A stretch of 64,000 nt of DNA from Candidatus Competibacteraceae bacterium (GCA_003989065.1 RXIW01000001.1:62001-126000); one strand, 5' to 3'; shown: positions 47,374 to 58,952, numbered from the stretch's first letter. Notes: generated by a model from the letters alone, not told the origin. Translations and numbers: made by a program.

Positions 47374-49326
47374 TTAGCGGGTGACGAACCAGGTCAACAG
47401 GATCAGCAACCCGATGATCATGGCGAACGCGTAGGTATACAGGTAACCCGTCTGCAGGCAGCGGGTCACCGACGCGACCCAACCCACCAGCCGCGCTGTC
47501 CCGTTCACCAGCAGACCGTCGATCACTCCCGCATCGGCATATTTCCACAATGCAGTGCCCAAAGACCGGCTGCCCCGCATGAAGAACGACTGATAGAACT
47601 CGTCGAACAGATACTTACGGTTCATGATGTCATACAGCACGGACAAACGCTGCTGGATCTGGCCCGGCAGATCGGGGCGCACCATATACAGGTAATAGGA
47701 CGACCCGAGTCCGGCCAGCACCAGAATGAAGGGCAGTCCGGTCAAACCGTGCAAGGCGAAGCTGATCGCTCCGTGGAAATGCTCCTTCAGATGCTCCAGG
47801 ACGTTGTATTCCGGAAGCACGAAGATGCTCCGGGCGAACATGTCGCCAAACAGCATCGGCTCAATGGTCAAGGCCCCGATCACCACCGAGGGAATGGCCA
47901 GCAACATCAAGGGCACCGTCACCACTGCCGGAGTCTCATGCAGGTGCTCCTGCGTATGATGGTCCATCCGCTCCTTGCCGTGGAACACGATGAAGTACAG
48001 CCGGAAGGAGTAGAACGAGGTCACGAACACGCCCAACATCACCGCCAGATAGGCGAAGCCAGCGCCGGGGACATGGGAAAAATGCACCGCTTCCAGAATG
48101 CTGTCCTTCGAATAGAAGCCGGCGAAGCCCGGAGTGCCGACCAACGCTAGGGTGCCCAGCAGGAAGGTGAACCAAGTGATCGGCATGTATTTCCACAAGC
48201 CGCCCATCTTGCGGATATCCTGCTCGTGATGCATGGCGATGATCACCGAGCCGGCCCCCAGGAACAGCAGCGCCTTGAAAAAGGCGTGGGTCATCAGATG
48301 GAAAATGGCGACCGAATAGGCCGACACGCCCAGCGCCACCGTCATGTAGCCCAGTTGGGAGAGCGTCGAATAAGCGATCACTCGCTTGATGTCGTTCTGG
48401 ATGATGCCGAGGAAACCCATGAACAGGGCGGTGATCGAGCCGATCACCAGCACGAAACTCAGCGCGGTCGGTGACAGCTCGAACAGCGGCGACATCCGGG
48501 CCACCATGAAGATACCCGCAGTCACCATGGTCGCCGCGTGGATCAAGGCCGAGATGGGCGTCGGGCCTTCCATCGAATCCGGCAGCCACACGTGCAACGG
48601 CACCTGGGCAGATTTGCCCATCGCACCGATGAACAGCAGGATGCAGATCACGGTCATCAACGACCAGTCGACGCCGGGAATGATCTGGATGGTCATGTCG
48701 GCCATCAGCGGCGCGGCGGCGAACACATCGGCATAGTCGATGCTGTTGAAGGCCATCAGCACAGCGGCAATGCCGAGCAGGAAGCCGAAATCGCCCACCC
48801 GGTTGACCAGGAACGCCTTGAGGCTGGCGAAAATGGCGCTCTCGCGCTTGAACCAGAAACCGATCAGCAGGTAGGACACCAGACCGACACCTTCCCAGCC
48901 GAAGAACAGCTGTAGGAAGTTGTTGGACATCACCAGCATCAGCATGGCGAAGGTGAACAGCGCGATGTAGCAGAAGAAGCGCTGATAGCCGTCGTCGTCG
49001 TGCATGTAGCCGATGGTGTAGATGTGCACCATCAGGGACACGAAGGTGACGGTAGTGATCATCACGGCTGTCAGGCTATCCACCAGGAAGCCGACCTCCA
49101 GGCGGATACCTTCGATCACCATCCAGGTATAAACCGTGCCGTTGTACGGCTCTGCCCCCTGCATGACATGGTGACGAAGCACCACCAGCGACAGGAGGAA
49201 AGCGATGGCCACACCCATGATGGTGACCCAGTGGGCGCCAGCACGACCGATCTTGCGACCGAACAGACCGGCGATAATGGCGCCGAACAAGGGCGCGAGC
49301 ACAATCCCCAGGTAGACGTTTTGCAT
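47374..49326 (-). CDS. nuoL: NADH-quinone oxidoreductase subunit L
   Basis: Largest antiporter-like channel; 650 residues with the long lateral C-terminal helix that braces the membrane arm. FFGWEGVGLVSYLLIGFW, MGKSAQVPLHVWLPDSMEGP and DIKRVIAYSTLSQLGYM carry the proton-path residues. It starts five bases after nuoK. Confidence 0.98.
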   Translation of the reverse strand: MQNVYLGIVLAPLFGAIIAGLFGRKIGRAGAHWVTIMGVAIAFLLSLVVLRHHVMQGAEPYNGTVYTWMVIEGIRLEVGFLVDSLTAVMITTVTFVSLMVHIYTIGYMHDDDGYQRFFCYIALFTFAMLMLVMSNNFLQLFFGWEGVGLVSYLLIGFWFKRESAIFASLKAFLVNRVGDFGFLLGIAAVLMAFNSIDYADVFAAAPLMADMTIQIIPGVDWSLMTVICILLFIGAMGKSAQVPLHVWLPDSMEGPTPISALIHAATMVTAGIFMVARMSPLFELSPTALSFVLVIGSITALFMGFLGIIQNDIKRVIAYSTLSQLGYMTVALGVSAYSVAIFHLMTHAFFKALLFLGAGSVIIAMHHEQDIRKMGGLWKYMPITWFTFLLGTLALVGTPGFAGFYSKDSILEAVHFSHVPGAGFAYLAVMLGVFVTSFYSFRLYFIVFHGKERMDHHTQEHLHETPAVVTVPLMLLAIPSVVIGALTIEPMLFGDMFARSIFVLPEYNVLEHLKEHFHGAISFALHGLTGLPFILVLAGLGSSYYLYMVRPDLPGQIQQRLSVLYDIMNRKYLFDEFYQSFFMRGSRSLGTALWKYADAGVIDGLLVNGTARLVGWVASVTRCLQTGYLYTYAFAMIIGLLILLTWFVTR

Positions 49327-49331
49327 GCGGG

Positions 49332-49637
49332 CTAACCCTTCAGCGTGTCGAGGTCGGCGACATTGATGGTGCGGCGGTTACGGAACAACACCACCAGAAT
49401 GGCCAGACCGATGGCCGACTCGGCCGCCGCTACCGTCAGGATGAAGAAGACGAAAATCTGGCCGACAGTATCGTCAAGGAAGCGCGAAAAGGCGATGAAG
49501 TTGAAGTTCACCGCCAGCAGCATGAGCTCGATCGACATCAGCAAAATGATGACGTTCTTCCGGTTCAAGAAGATGCCGGCCACGCTGAGACAAAAGAGGA
49601 TCGCTCCAAGCACGAGATAATCAGTAAGCGCGATCAT
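49332..49637 (-). CDS. nuoK: NADH-quinone oxidoreductase subunit K
   Basis: Small three-helix subunit, 101 residues. The two conserved membrane glutamates lie in [13 protein letters not shown] (residue about 36) and [11 protein letters not shown] (about 72). AGGAATAG precedes the ATG. A gap of about 100 bases separates it from nuoJ, the widest inside the operon, with no hidden gene seen. Confidence 0.98.
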   Translation of the reverse strand: MIALTDYLVLGAILFCLSVAGIFLNRKNVIILLMSIELMLLAVNFNFIAFSRFLDDTVGQIFVFFILTVAAAESAIGLAILVVLFRNRRTINVADLDTLKG

Positions 49638-49737
49638 CTATTCCTCGCCTTTGATTTTTGGAATGTGAGAAATCATTCAAAGACCGGAGATGCACGCCAC
49701 CCACCGAAAACCGGCAGCCTGCACCCCGTTCGATGTC

Positions 49738-50340
49738 CTATTTTTTCTTTTCCGGCGCCAGATGCACCAACCGGACTCGGTCGTCCCGCGATGCCCTGAC
49801 CTGCCGACCGGGGTCCTGCGCTTTGACACCTTCCCGACGCCGCATGGTCAAGGATATGGCGGCGACGATCGCAACCAGCAGGATCACCGACGCAATCTCG
49901 AAGGGATAGACGTAGAAGGTGTACAGGACGCTACCCAGTTCCTTGGTGTTGCTGTAATCGGCCGCGCGCGCGACCAGACTGTACTGGTCGGTGGCGAAAT
50001 AACTGGACCCGACCACCAGTCCCATCTCAATGACGATCAGCAACGCGACCGCGGCCCCGACCGGTAGATATTTGATGAAACCTTCCCGTACTGGATCGAC
50101 GTTGAGATCCAACATCATCACCACGAACAGGAACAACACCATCACCGCACCCACATAGACCAGCACCAGGGTAATGGCCAGAAACTCGGCTTCGATCAAC
50201 AACCAGAGCGCGGCACTGGTGAAGAACGCCAACACCAGGAACAGCGCGGCGTGTACGGAGTTGCGCACCGTGATCACCCGCACCGCCGCGAAGATCAGGA
50301 TCAGCGCAAAGACGTAGAACAGAAACTTTTCAAATCCCAT
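49738..50340 (-). CDS. nuoJ: NADH-quinone oxidoreductase subunit J
   Basis: Membrane-arm subunit with five helices, 200 residues. The third helix (VLVYVGAVMVLFLFVVMML) has the pi-bulge-type composition typical of NuoJ. A basic C-terminal tail ends in Lys residues. It is 44 bases downstream of nuoI. Confidence 0.97.
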   Translation of the reverse strand: MGFEKFLFYVFALILIFAAVRVITVRNSVHAALFLVLAFFTSAALWLLIEAEFLAITLVLVYVGAVMVLFLFVVMMLDLNVDPVREGFIKYLPVGAAVALLIVIEMGLVVGSSYFATDQYSLVARAADYSNTKELGSVLYTFYVYPFEIASVILLVAIVAAISLTMRRREGVKAQDPGRQVRASRDDRVRLVHLAPEKKK

Positions 50341-50384
50341 TGGGGCGGACCTGTTTTCTTATCTGTCTGGGCAATAGAGCTGGC

Positions 50385-50882
50385 TTAGCGGTAGGCCGCA
50401 TCGACAGCCCGATCTGCGGCGATCTGGGCCTCACAGCGATCACCGTTCGCAAGCAGCTTTTCCTTGGTCATGATCTGCTCGCCACGCTTTTCGAAATGAT
50501 AATCGAACACCCGGGTCTCCACGATCGAATCGACCGGACAGGCTTCTTCGCAAAATCCGCAGAAGATGCACTTGAACAAATCGATATCGTAGCGAGTGGT
50601 GCGGCGGGTGCCGTCTTCCCGCTGTTCGGACTCGATCGTGATCGCCAGTGCCGGGCAGACAGCCTCGCACAGCTTGCAGGCGATACACCGCTCCTCGCCA
50701 TTGGGATAACGGCGCAAGGCATGGAGGCCGCGGAACCGGTGAGACAAGGGAGTCCGCTCCTCGGGAAACTGCACCGTGATCTTCTTGGCGAACAGATAGC
50801 GGCCAGTCACCCGCAAACCCTGCAACAGCTCCCACAGCAGGAAGCTCTTGAAGTAGTAGCGAACGGCGTTCAAGGTATTCAT
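50385..50882 (-). CDS. nuoI: NADH-quinone oxidoreductase subunit I
   Basis: Iron-sulphur subunit carrying clusters N6a and N6b. From ATG 50882 it has 165 residues; 13 further upstream codons overlap the nuoH end and are rejected. Two ferredoxin motifs, [12 protein letters not shown] and [12 protein letters not shown], bind the two 4Fe-4S clusters. Length matches the alpha/beta-proteobacterial form rather than the longer E. coli form. Confidence 0.97.
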   Translation of the reverse strand: MNTLNAVRYYFKSFLLWELLQGLRVTGRYLFAKKITVQFPEERTPLSHRFRGLHALRRYPNGEERCIACKLCEAVCPALAITIESEQREDGTRRTTRYDIDLFKCIFCGFCEEACPVDSIVETRVFDYHFEKRGEQIMTKEKLLANGDRCEAQIAADRAVDAAYR

Positions 50883-50898
50883 CGCTTGCTTTCTCCGC

Positions 50899-51921
50899 TC
50901 AATGGAACCATGGACCGACATGGCCCAGCACGCCCAGCCCGACCACCAGCAACCAGACCAGCGTCACCGGAATAAAGACCTTCCATCCCAGCCGCATGAT
51001 CTGATCGTAGCGATACCGCGGGAAAGTGGCCCGGAACCACAGGAACAACAGCAGCAAGAACGAGATCTTGAGCACCAACCAGATCGCACCGGGCACGAAG
51101 GCAAACAGATTGCCCAGTAGCGGAATGCCTTCGAACGGCGACAGCCACCCGCCCAGGAACATCGTCGCTGCCAGTGCCGCCACCAGGATCATGTTGGCGT
51201 ACTCGGCCAGGAAGAACACGGCGAAGGCCATGCCGGAGTATTCCACGTGGAACCCGGCCACGATTTCCGACTCGCCTTCAGCCACGTCAAATGGCGCACG
51301 GTTGGTCTCGGCGACCCCGGAGATGAAATACACCACGAACAGCGGCAACAGCGGCAACCAGTACCAGCACAACAGGTTACCCTTCTGCGCTAGGACAATC
51401 TGGTTGAGATTCAGGCTGCCGGCCGCCATCAGCACCCCGACCAAGGCGAATCCCATGGCGATTTCGTAGGCGACGATCTGCGCCGCCGAACGCATCGCTC
51501 CCAGAAAGGCGTACTTGGAATTCGAAGACCAGCCGGCGATGATCACCCCATAGACACCGAGTGATGTCAGCGCCAGCAGATACAACAAGCCGGCATCCAA
51601 ATGGGAGATCAGCATGCCATCGCCGAACGGGATGACCGCCCAAGCTGCCAATGCGGGGCCGAAAGACAGCATTGGCGCCAGCACGAACAGAAAGCGGTCA
51701 GCCTGACTCGGCAGGATGATTTCCTTGAACATCAGCTTCATGGCGTCGGCGATCGGCTGCAACCAGCCTTTCGGGCCCACTCGGTTCGGACCCACCCGAA
51801 CCTGCATGTAGCCGATCACCTTGCGCTCGGCGAAGGTCAGATACGCTACGCTCACCAGTAGCGGAACCAGGAGGGCGACAATTTTCAGGAGAATGATGAT
51901 GACCGTCAGCAGCGTTTCCAT
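50899..51921 (-). CDS. nuoH: NADH-quinone oxidoreductase subunit H
   Basis: Membrane subunit forming much of the quinone pocket; 340 residues with eight or nine helices. [19 protein letters not shown] and [20 protein letters not shown] (with the conserved acidic loop) are diagnostic. It follows nuoG by 18 bases. Confidence 0.98.
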   Translation of the reverse strand: METLLTVIIILLKIVALLVPLLVSVAYLTFAERKVIGYMQVRVGPNRVGPKGWLQPIADAMKLMFKEIILPSQADRFLFVLAPMLSFGPALAAWAVIPFGDGMLISHLDAGLLYLLALTSLGVYGVIIAGWSSNSKYAFLGAMRSAAQIVAYEIAMGFALVGVLMAAGSLNLNQIVLAQKGNLLCWYWLPLLPLFVVYFISGVAETNRAPFDVAEGESEIVAGFHVEYSGMAFAVFFLAEYANMILVAALAATMFLGGWLSPFEGIPLLGNLFAFVPGAIWLVLKISFLLLLFLWFRATFPRYRYDQIMRLGWKVFIPVTLVWLLVVGLGVLGHVGPWFH

Positions 51922-51939
51922 GATCCGGGACCTTTGTCG

Positions 51940-54300
51940 TTATTGGATGGCCACCGGACCGACTGCCGGACCGACCGCCACGCTGGCGCCTAACCCTGCC
52001 GGAATCCAGGCACAGTCCCTGGGGATGCTCTCATCGAGCACCAGCGGCAGATCGACTGCCATGCCGTTCTGGCGCACCTGAACCTGCTCACGCCCCGCTA
52101 CGCCCAATTCCTGCGCCGCATCCGGATGCAGCCGGACTTCAGCCGGCCGTGCCAATGAACTCGCCTGCAGCGAACGAGCCCGCCGGACCAGCGCATCGGC
52201 TGCATAGATCGGCACCTCCGCCACCCGCAATAAGCCATCGGCCCGCAGCGGAACCAGGGACTGGTCGGCAGTGACCGTATTATCCGGGCTGACCGAACTG
52301 CAGGCAGCCTGGACTTCGGCCAGAATTTCGTCCGAACTGACGTACTCGAACCCGTCCAGACCGCAGAGATTACCCAACACCCGCAACACCTTCCAAGCTG
52401 GCCGCGCCTCGCCGAATGGCTTGGTGGCCCCCTGGAAGCTTTGCCAACGCCCCTCGGCATTGATGTAGGTGCCCGAGGTCTCGGCGAAAGTCGCCACTGG
52501 CAGAATCACCTGAGCTTTAGTCTTACCCGCCAGCGCAGCGTAGGGACTGAGCGAAACGATCAGTTCGGCGCCTTGCAAGGCTTTGAGCGCCACCGCGCCA
52601 TCCCAACAGTCCAGTTCCGGCTCGACGCCCAGCAGCACATAGGCTTTGCGCGGCGATTCCAGCATCGCCTGCGCATTCAGACCCACGGCCGAAGCCGCCC
52701 GTCCGCCCGCCACCCGGTGCGGCAACGCGCCAGCCAGCCAGCCGCCAGCGGAATCGGCCGCTTCCGGCAGATACCCCAGTCGCGCCCCGCTGTGCTGGGC
52801 GATGAACCCGGCCAGCGCCCGCAGCTGGGCAAACACCGGATGGGCGACCGCCAGGTTGCCCAGCAGCACCGTCGCCGCAGGCGCGGCGTTGACCAAGTTG
52901 GCCGCCATGGCGCGCTCGACCTCGGTCGGGACGCCCGTTCCCAAGCCGTACAGATTATCCGGCAGGAGCAGACCCTTCAACTCCGCCACCGCCAGGGCCA
53001 CGCCGGCCAGCGCCGTCACCATGCCGATCGGGCTGGCGATAGCCTTGGCCGCAACCGGGAAGCGGAATTCGAAGTCGCGCGGGTTGATGAACATCACCTT
53101 GCCGCCGGCCAACGCAGCCTTGCGTAGCCGATGACCGGCCAGCGGCTGCTCCATCCGGACATTGGAGCCGATCAACAAGGCAGCCTGGATCTTCTCCAGA
53201 TCTTCGATCGCCTGCCCCAGCCACGGAAACACCGGTGCTGCGGCTTGATCGCTGAAATCGGCCTGGCGCAAGCGATGATCGATGTTGGCGATCCCCAGAC
53301 CACGCGCCAGCTTCTGTGCCAGATACAGCTCTTCCACGGTCGCTGTCGGCGACACCAGGAAACCAACCGCATCCGCGCCGTGCCGGGCGATGATGTCTTT
53401 CAAGCCTTTGGCCGCTGCCTCTAGTGCAGGACCCCACTCCGCCTCGGTCCCGCCCAGCAACGGCTTACCCAAGCGATCGTCACTGTAGATACCCTCGTAG
53501 CTGAAACGATCGCGGTCGGACAGCCAGGTTTCGTTAACCTGCTCGTTCTCGCGTGGAGCTACCCGCATGACCTTGCCACGCAGGGTATGAACGAAGACGT
53601 TGGAACCGACCGAGTCGTGCGGCGCAACGGCGGGGTGCTGGACATATTCCCAGGAACGCCCCCGATAGCGGGACGGCTTGGCCGTCAGCGCGCCGACCGG
53701 ACACAGGTCGATGACGTTGCCCGACAGCTCCGATACGATGCTATGGGCCACGTAGGTGCCGATCTCCATGTTCTCGCCGCGCCCGGTCGCACCCAGCTCG
53801 CGCAAGCCGGCGATCTCATCGCCGAACCGCACGCAGCGGGTGCAATGAATGCAGCGGGTCATGTCGGTCGCGATCAGCGGCCCGATGTCCTTTTCCTTGA
53901 CGACCCGCTTGCGCTCGGCGAAACGCGACACATCGCCACCGTAGCCCACGGCCAGATCCTGCAGCTCGCACTCCCCGCCCTGATCGCAAATCGGACAGTC
54001 CAGCGGGTGATTGATCAGCAGGAACTCCATGGTTCCTTTCTGGGCGGCCAGCGCCTTGGGCGATTCGGTATGGACCTTCATGCCCTCCATCACCGGAGTT
54101 GCGCACGCCGGCATGGCCTTGGGCGCTTTCTCGACCTCGACCAGACACATCCGGCAACTGGCGGCGATGGACAGTTTCTTGTGATAACAAAACCGAGGGA
54201 TCGGAATACCCGCCGCATCGGTGACCTCGATGAGCATCGCGCCCTTGCGCGCCTTCAGCGGGATGCCGTTGACTTCGATGTTAACCTGTTCCTCGCTCAT
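51940..54300 (-). CDS. nuoG: NADH-quinone oxidoreductase subunit G
   Basis: Largest peripheral-arm subunit, 786 residues. The N-terminus has the 2Fe-2S set (CYHKKL, CRMC, CATP), the His-Cys cluster (HPLDCPICDQGGECELQD) and the 4Fe-4S set (CIHCTRCVRFGDEI with CPVGAL). The molybdopterin-oxidoreductase-like domain follows from about 220. A 788-codon open frame on the other strand across nuoG-nuoE is a codon-bias shadow. Confidence 0.98.
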   Translation of the reverse strand: MSEEQVNIEVNGIPLKARKGAMLIEVTDAAGIPIPRFCYHKKLSIAASCRMCLVEVEKAPKAMPACATPVMEGMKVHTESPKALAAQKGTMEFLLINHPLDCPICDQGGECELQDLAVGYGGDVSRFAERKRVVKEKDIGPLIATDMTRCIHCTRCVRFGDEIAGLRELGATGRGENMEIGTYVAHSIVSELSGNVIDLCPVGALTAKPSRYRGRSWEYVQHPAVAPHDSVGSNVFVHTLRGKVMRVAPRENEQVNETWLSDRDRFSYEGIYSDDRLGKPLLGGTEAEWGPALEAAAKGLKDIIARHGADAVGFLVSPTATVEELYLAQKLARGLGIANIDHRLRQADFSDQAAAPVFPWLGQAIEDLEKIQAALLIGSNVRMEQPLAGHRLRKAALAGGKVMFINPRDFEFRFPVAAKAIASPIGMVTALAGVALAVAELKGLLLPDNLYGLGTGVPTEVERAMAANLVNAAPAATVLLGNLAVAHPVFAQLRALAGFIAQHSGARLGYLPEAADSAGGWLAGALPHRVAGGRAASAVGLNAQAMLESPRKAYVLLGVEPELDCWDGAVALKALQGAELIVSLSPYAALAGKTKAQVILPVATFAETSGTYINAEGRWQSFQGATKPFGEARPAWKVLRVLGNLCGLDGFEYVSSDEILAEVQAACSSVSPDNTVTADQSLVPLRADGLLRVAEVPIYAADALVRRARSLQASSLARPAEVRLHPDAAQELGVAGREQVQVRQNGMAVDLPLVLDESIPRDCAWIPAGLGASVAVGPAVGPVAIQ

Positions 54301-54336
54301 CTTTTATCCACTGCGACCATGTTGGGGTTTCGCGAC

Positions 54337-55632
54337 TCAAGCGGCCAGCGCCGCTGCGCCGCCGATCATGCTGCGCTTGTGCTCGATGTAATAAGCGAAT
54401 TCATGGCGATAGTGCTTGACGAAGCTACGCACGGGCATGGCAGCGGCGTCGCCCAGCGCACAGATCGTCCGTCCTTCGATTCGGCTGGCTACGCTATCCA
54501 GCAGATCCAGATCCTCCGGCCGCCCCTTGCCTTCGACGATGCGAGAGACCATCCGGTACAACCAGCCGGTGCCTTCGCGACACGGCGTGCATTGTCCGCA
54601 GGATTCGGAGTAGTAGAACCGGGAGATGCGTTGCAGGACCTTCACCATATCGGTGGTCTCGTCCATCACGATCACCGCTCCGGAACCGAGCATCGAACCG
54701 GCCACTTTGGATACCGAATCGTAGTCCATGTTGGCTTTCAACATGATCTCGCCCGGCACCACCGGCACCGACGATCCGCCCGGAATCACCGCCTTGAGCT
54801 TGCGTCCCTTCCAGACGCCGCCAGCCAGCGCCAGCAGCTCGGCGAAGGGAATGCCCATGGATACTTCGAAATTACCCGGATTCTCGACATGGCCGGAGAC
54901 CGAAAAGATCTTGCTACCGCCGGCGTTGGTCGTCCCGAGACCGGCGAACCATTCACCGCCGTTGCGGATGATCGACGGCACCGACGAATACGATTCGGTA
55001 TTGTTGATGGTGGTCGGCTTGCCGTACAGGCCGAAGCTGGCCGGAAACGGCGGTTTGAAGCGGGGCTGGCCCTTCTTGCCTTCCAGCGACTCCAACAGGG
55101 CCGTTTCCTCGCCGCAGATGTAGGCGCCGGCGCCCAGCGACGGATACAGATCGAAATCGATGCCGCTACCCTGGATGTTCTTGCCGAGCAAGCCGGCGGC
55201 ATAGGCTTCCTTGACCGCGTTCTCGAAATTCAGGAAAGGCTCATCCATGAACTCGCCGCGCATGTAGTTGTAGCCGACCGTCGAACCGGTAGCGAAACCT
55301 GCGATCGCCATGCCTTCGACCAGCGCATGGGGATTGAAACGAAGGATGTCGCGGTCCTTGCAGGTGCCGGGCTCCGATTCGTCCGAGTTGCAAACCATGT
55401 ATTTCTGGATCGCCGGATTACGCGGCATGAAGGTCCACTTCAGACCAGTCGGGAAGCCAGCGCCACCGCGACCGCGCAAGCCGGACTTCTTGACCTCGTC
55501 GATCACCTGCTCGGGCGTCATCTGCCCGGCCAGGATCCGGCTCCACGCCTCGTAACCACCCACGCTTCGGTAGGTTTCGATAGACCAGGGCCGATCCAGG
55601 CCCAGGGTCCGATAACACACCTCATTGGCCAT
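54337..55632 (-). CDS. nuoF: NADH-quinone oxidoreductase subunit F
   Basis: NADH- and FMN-binding subunit; 431 residues. [13 protein letters not shown] and [19 protein letters not shown] form the NADH/FMN site and [15 protein letters not shown] binds cluster N3. Only six bases separate it from nuoE. Confidence 0.98.
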   Translation of the reverse strand: MANEVCYRTLGLDRPWSIETYRSVGGYEAWSRILAGQMTPEQVIDEVKKSGLRGRGGAGFPTGLKWTFMPRNPAIQKYMVCNSDESEPGTCKDRDILRFNPHALVEGMAIAGFATGSTVGYNYMRGEFMDEPFLNFENAVKEAYAAGLLGKNIQGSGIDFDLYPSLGAGAYICGEETALLESLEGKKGQPRFKPPFPASFGLYGKPTTINNTESYSSVPSIIRNGGEWFAGLGTTNAGGSKIFSVSGHVENPGNFEVSMGIPFAELLALAGGVWKGRKLKAVIPGGSSVPVVPGEIMLKANMDYDSVSKVAGSMLGSGAVIVMDETTDMVKVLQRISRFYYSESCGQCTPCREGTGWLYRMVSRIVEGKGRPEDLDLLDSVASRIEGRTICALGDAAAMPVRSFVKHYRHEFAYYIEHKRSMIGGAAALAA

Positions 55633-55638
55633 CGGAGT

Positions 55639-56136
55639 CTACTCCAGGCTATCGAGCACCTGATCCACCTTCTCCGGCGTCAGATGCTCATAGTAAACGT
55701 GATCGACCTGCATCATGGGCGCACCGCAGCAAGCCGCCAAGCACTCCTCCTCACGCTTCAGGTAAAACTTACCGTCCCGGGTGCTTTCACCAAGCTTGAT
55801 GCCCAGTTTCTTCTCGATGTGGGCCAAAATAACGTCGGCGCCGCGCAACATGCAGGAGATGTTGGTACACACCGCGATGCAGTGCCGGCCGACCGGCTTG
55901 GTTTCGTACATCGAGTAGAAGGTCGCCACCTCGTACACCGCGATCGGCGGTAGATCCAGGTAGTCGGCCACAGCGTCCATCAAGTCGTCGGTCAGATAGC
56001 CGCCATTCTCATGCTGCACCTCGCGCAGGGCCGCCAGCACGGCGGACTGCTTGCGGTCGGCGGGATAGCGGGTCAACCAGTGATCGATTTCCGCACGGGC
56101 ATGGGCGGACAACAGATCGCTTTTGCGTGCGCTCAT
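55639..56136 (-). CDS. nuoE: NADH-quinone oxidoreductase subunit E
   Basis: 2Fe-2S (N1a) subunit with a thioredoxin-like fold; 165 residues. The four cysteines lie in VCTNISCML and EECLAACCGAPMM. Its ATG shares one base with the nuoD stop (TAATG), so translation is coupled. No HhH extension is present here, in contrast with some proteobacterial NuoE. Confidence 0.98.
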   Translation of the reverse strand: MSARKSDLLSAHARAEIDHWLTRYPADRKQSAVLAALREVQHENGGYLTDDLMDAVADYLDLPPIAVYEVATFYSMYETKPVGRHCIAVCTNISCMLRGADVILAHIEKKLGIKLGESTRDGKFYLKREEECLAACCGAPMMQVDHVYYEHLTPEKVDQVLDSLE

Positions 56137-57395
56137 TAGCGGTCAACCTCTCCGAAAACGATATCCTGGGTACCGATGATCGCCACGACATCGGCCAGCA
56201 TGTGGCCGCGCGTCATCTCGTCCATGGAGGAAAGATGCGCGAAACCCGCTGCCCGGACCTTGACCCGATAGGGTTTGTTGGCGCCATCGGAAATCAGATA
56301 GATGCCGTATTCACCCTTGGGATGTTCGGTGGCGACGTAGACTTCGCCCTCGGGAACGCCATACCCTTCGGTGAACAACTTGAAATGATGAATCAAAGCT
56401 TCCATGTCTTCTTTCATCTTCTCGCGAGGCGGCGGCGCGATCTTGTGATCGTCGATGATCACCGGACCGGGATTTTCCTTCAGCCACTTCACGCACTGGC
56501 GAATGATGCGGTTGGACTGGCGCATTTCCTCGACCCGCACCAGATAGCGGTCGTAGCAATCGCCGTTGACTCCGATCGGGATATCGAAGTCCAGTTGGTC
56601 ATACACCTCGTAGGGCTGCTTCTTGCGCAGATCCCAGGCAAAGCCGGATCCGCGCAGCATCGGGCCGGAAAAACCCAGCTGCAGCGCCCGCTCCGGGGTC
56701 ACCACGCCGATCCCTACGGTGCGCTGCTTCCAGATGCGATTGTCGGTCAGCAGCGTTTCGTATTCGTCCACCCGCTGCGGGAAGCGATCGGTGAACGCTT
56801 CGATGAAGTCGAGCAACGACCCCTGCCGGGTGGCGTTCATCTCGTCAACGTCTTTCTTGCTGTGGAACTGTGATGCCTGGTATTCGTATTTCGGCATCAC
56901 GTTCGGCAGGTCGCGATAAACGCCGCCCGGGCGGAAATAGGCCGCATGGAACCGGGCGCCGGAAGCCGCCTCGTAACAGTCGACCAGATCCTCGCGCTCG
57001 CGGAAGGCATACAGGAAAACGGTCATGGCGCCGATATCGAGCCCGTGCGCGCCGATCCACAACAGATGGTTGAGGACGCGGGTGATCTCCGCGTACATCA
57101 CCCGGATGTACTGGGCCCGCAGCGGCGGCTCGATCCCCAACAGCTTCTCGATGGCGAGGACGTAGGCGTGTTCGTTGCACATCGCCGACATGTAATCGAG
57201 TCGATCCATGTAGCCGATGCTCTGATTGAACGGTTTGCTCTCGGCCAGCTTCTCGGTCGCTCGGTGCAACAGTCCGATATGAGGATCGGCCCGCTGCACA
57301 ACTTCGCCGTCCATCTCCAGCACCAGACGAAGCACGCCATGGGCGGCCGGATGCTGCGGCCCGAAGTTCAGAGTGTAGTTACGAATCTCAGGCAT
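56136..57395 (-). CDS. nuoD: NADH-quinone oxidoreductase subunit D
   Basis: 49-kDa subunit lining the quinone site; 419 residues from ATG 57395 (a GTG one codon earlier also possible). [35 protein letters not shown] and the C-terminal [16 protein letters not shown] are the family blocks. It is a separate gene, not fused to nuoC as in enterics and pseudomonads. Confidence 0.98.
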   Translation of the reverse strand: MPEIRNYTLNFGPQHPAAHGVLRLVLEMDGEVVQRADPHIGLLHRATEKLAESKPFNQSIGYMDRLDYMSAMCNEHAYVLAIEKLLGIEPPLRAQYIRVMYAEITRVLNHLLWIGAHGLDIGAMTVFLYAFREREDLVDCYEAASGARFHAAYFRPGGVYRDLPNVMPKYEYQASQFHSKKDVDEMNATRQGSLLDFIEAFTDRFPQRVDEYETLLTDNRIWKQRTVGIGVVTPERALQLGFSGPMLRGSGFAWDLRKKQPYEVYDQLDFDIPIGVNGDCYDRYLVRVEEMRQSNRIIRQCVKWLKENPGPVIIDDHKIAPPPREKMKEDMEALIHHFKLFTEGYGVPEGEVYVATEHPKGEYGIYLISDGANKPYRVKVRAAGFAHLSSMDEMTRGHMLADVVAIIGTQDIVFGEVDR

Positions 57396-57406
57396 CACGG
57401 CTTCCT

Positions 57407-58114
57407 TCAGCGAGGCTCGGACAAATAGCGGTTATCCTTGCGGATCACGCGGGGCACCAGCACGCGCGGCTCGATACTGACCGGCTCGTACACCACGCGG
57501 CCCCGTTCGGGGTCGTAGCGCATCTCGACATTGCCGATCATCGGGAAATCCTTGCGGAATGGATGGCCGACAAAGCCGTAATCGGTGAGGATGCGCCGCA
57601 GATCCGGGTGGCCTTCGAACATGATGCCGTACAGATCGAAGGCTTCACGCTCGAACCAGCTGACCGAGGACCATAGCCCGATCACCGAGGGCACGACCGG
57701 CATCTCGTCGTCGGGTGCGAACACGCGCACCCGCACACGATGGTTCAATGACACGGACAGCAGCTGGTAAACGGCGGCGAACCGTCCCTTGCCGGCAAAG
57801 TCCTTGCCGGCGGCATGCTCGATGGCCGCTGGACCACGGCCGGGAGCCCGTTCCGTCACGCCGCGGCTAAATCCCTTGTCGGTGGATTCTCCAGTCGCCC
57901 ACTCCACCTCGCCGTAGGCCGAATAGTCGACGCCGCATACATCCATCGCCTGCTCGAAGGCGAAATCCGGTTCGTCGCGCAACGCGACGAAAATCTCCAG
58001 CGCCCGGTTCGGCGGAATTTCGATCGTGATCTCGCCACGGTCCAACTTGCATTCCAGCAGGTCGTCGCCGAAACGGGCCTGCAGTTTTTCCACGAGGGTC
58101 TGAGCGTCAGCCAT
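57407..58114 (-). CDS. nuoC: NADH-quinone oxidoreductase subunit C
   Basis: 30-kDa peripheral subunit; 235 residues from ATG 58114. The C-terminal signature includes [22 protein letters not shown]-type residues (split here as [10 protein letters not shown] and [14 protein letters not shown]). An inserted stretch of about 30 residues after VEWATGES, rich in Gly/Arg/Ala, is longer than in many NuoC and may be a surface loop. Eleven bases follow nuoB. Confidence 0.96.
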   Translation of the reverse strand: MADAQTLVEKLQARFGDDLLECKLDRGEITIEIPPNRALEIFVALRDEPDFAFEQAMDVCGVDYSAYGEVEWATGESTDKGFSRGVTERAPGRGPAAIEHAAGKDFAGKGRFAAVYQLLSVSLNHRVRVRVFAPDDEMPVVPSVIGLWSSVSWFEREAFDLYGIMFEGHPDLRRILTDYGFVGHPFRKDFPMIGNVEMRYDPERGRVVYEPVSIEPRVLVPRVIRKDNRYLSEPR

Positions 58115-58125
58115 GGAACGTTCTC

Positions 58126-58605
58126 TCAACAACGGGCTATGGTGTTGGTGCGCCGAATCTTGTTCTGAAGCTGGAGGATGCCGTAAATCAGCGCCTCCGC
58201 CGTCGGCGGACAACCGGGCACGTAGACATCCACCGGTACGATACGGTCACAGCCGCGCACCACCGCATAGGAATAGTGGTAGTAGCCGCCGCCATTGGCA
58301 CAGGACCCCATGGAGATCACCCAGCGCGGTTCGGCCATCTGGTCATAGACCTTGCGCAAGGCGGGACCCATCTTGTTGCACAGGGTGCCGGCCACGATCA
58401 TTACGTCGGACTGGCGGGGGCTGGGCCGAAACACGATGCCGAACCGATCCAGGTCGTAGCGGGACGCGCCCGCATGCATCATCTCCACCGCGCAGCAGGC
58501 CAGGCCGAAGGTCATCGGCCACATCGAACCGGTGCGCGCCCAGTTGATCAGCTTATCGGCCGTGGTCGTCACCAGGCCCTTCTCAAAAATGCCTTCTATT
58601 CCCAT
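58126..58605 (-). CDS. nuoB: NADH-quinone oxidoreductase subunit B
   Basis: Carries terminal cluster N2; 159 residues from ATG 58605, which has AAAGGAG at 7 bases. The ligands are the tandem Cys in [11 protein letters not shown], the Cys in AGTLCNKM and that in VPGCPPTAE. The ATG lies inside the end of nuoA (10-base overlap); the longer upstream frame is just the shadow of nuoA. Confidence 0.98.
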   Translation of the reverse strand: MGIEGIFEKGLVTTTADKLINWARTGSMWPMTFGLACCAVEMMHAGASRYDLDRFGIVFRPSPRQSDVMIVAGTLCNKMGPALRKVYDQMAEPRWVISMGSCANGGGYYHYSYAVVRGCDRIVPVDVYVPGCPPTAEALIYGILQLQNKIRRTNTIARC

Positions 58606-58952
58606 TCCAAGGCTCCTTTCTTCCACTCGTAGATGAACCCGATCACCAGGATGCCGAGAAAGACCGCCATCGCTACGAACCCGAACAGACCGATCCGATC
58701 GAGCACGATCGCCCAGGGAAACAGAAACGCGATTTCCAGATCGAAGATGATGAAGAGAATGGCCACTAGGTAATAGCGGACATCGAACTTCATCCGGGAA
58801 TCCTCGAATGCTTCGAAACCGCATTCGTAGGGCGACAGCTTCTCGCTATCGGGGCGGCGAGTGCCGAGGAAAAAGCCGAGGCCGATCACGACCCCAGCCA
58901 TGGCAACAGAGATAACGACAAAGATTAGAACAGGAAGGTAATTGGACAACAT
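58596..58952 (-). CDS. nuoA: NADH-quinone oxidoreductase subunit A
   Basis: Small membrane subunit, 118 residues and three helices. The loop [20 protein letters not shown] holds the conserved Cys and acidic residues, followed by [20 protein letters not shown]. First gene of the nuo operon; the promoter should lie in the 271 bases upstream. Confidence 0.98.
   Translation of the reverse strand: MLSNYLPVLIFVVISVAMAGVVIGLGFFLGTRRPDSEKLSPYECGFEAFEDSRMKFDVRYYLVAILFIIFDLEIAFLFPWAIVLDRIGLFGFVAMAVFLGILVIGFIYEWKKGALEWE

Noticed and set aside
53587-55953. 788-codon open frame on the plus strand across nuoG, nuoF and nuoE
   Set aside because: It lies antisense to three intact complex I genes, has no recognisable family and reflects the codon bias of a GC-rich genome.
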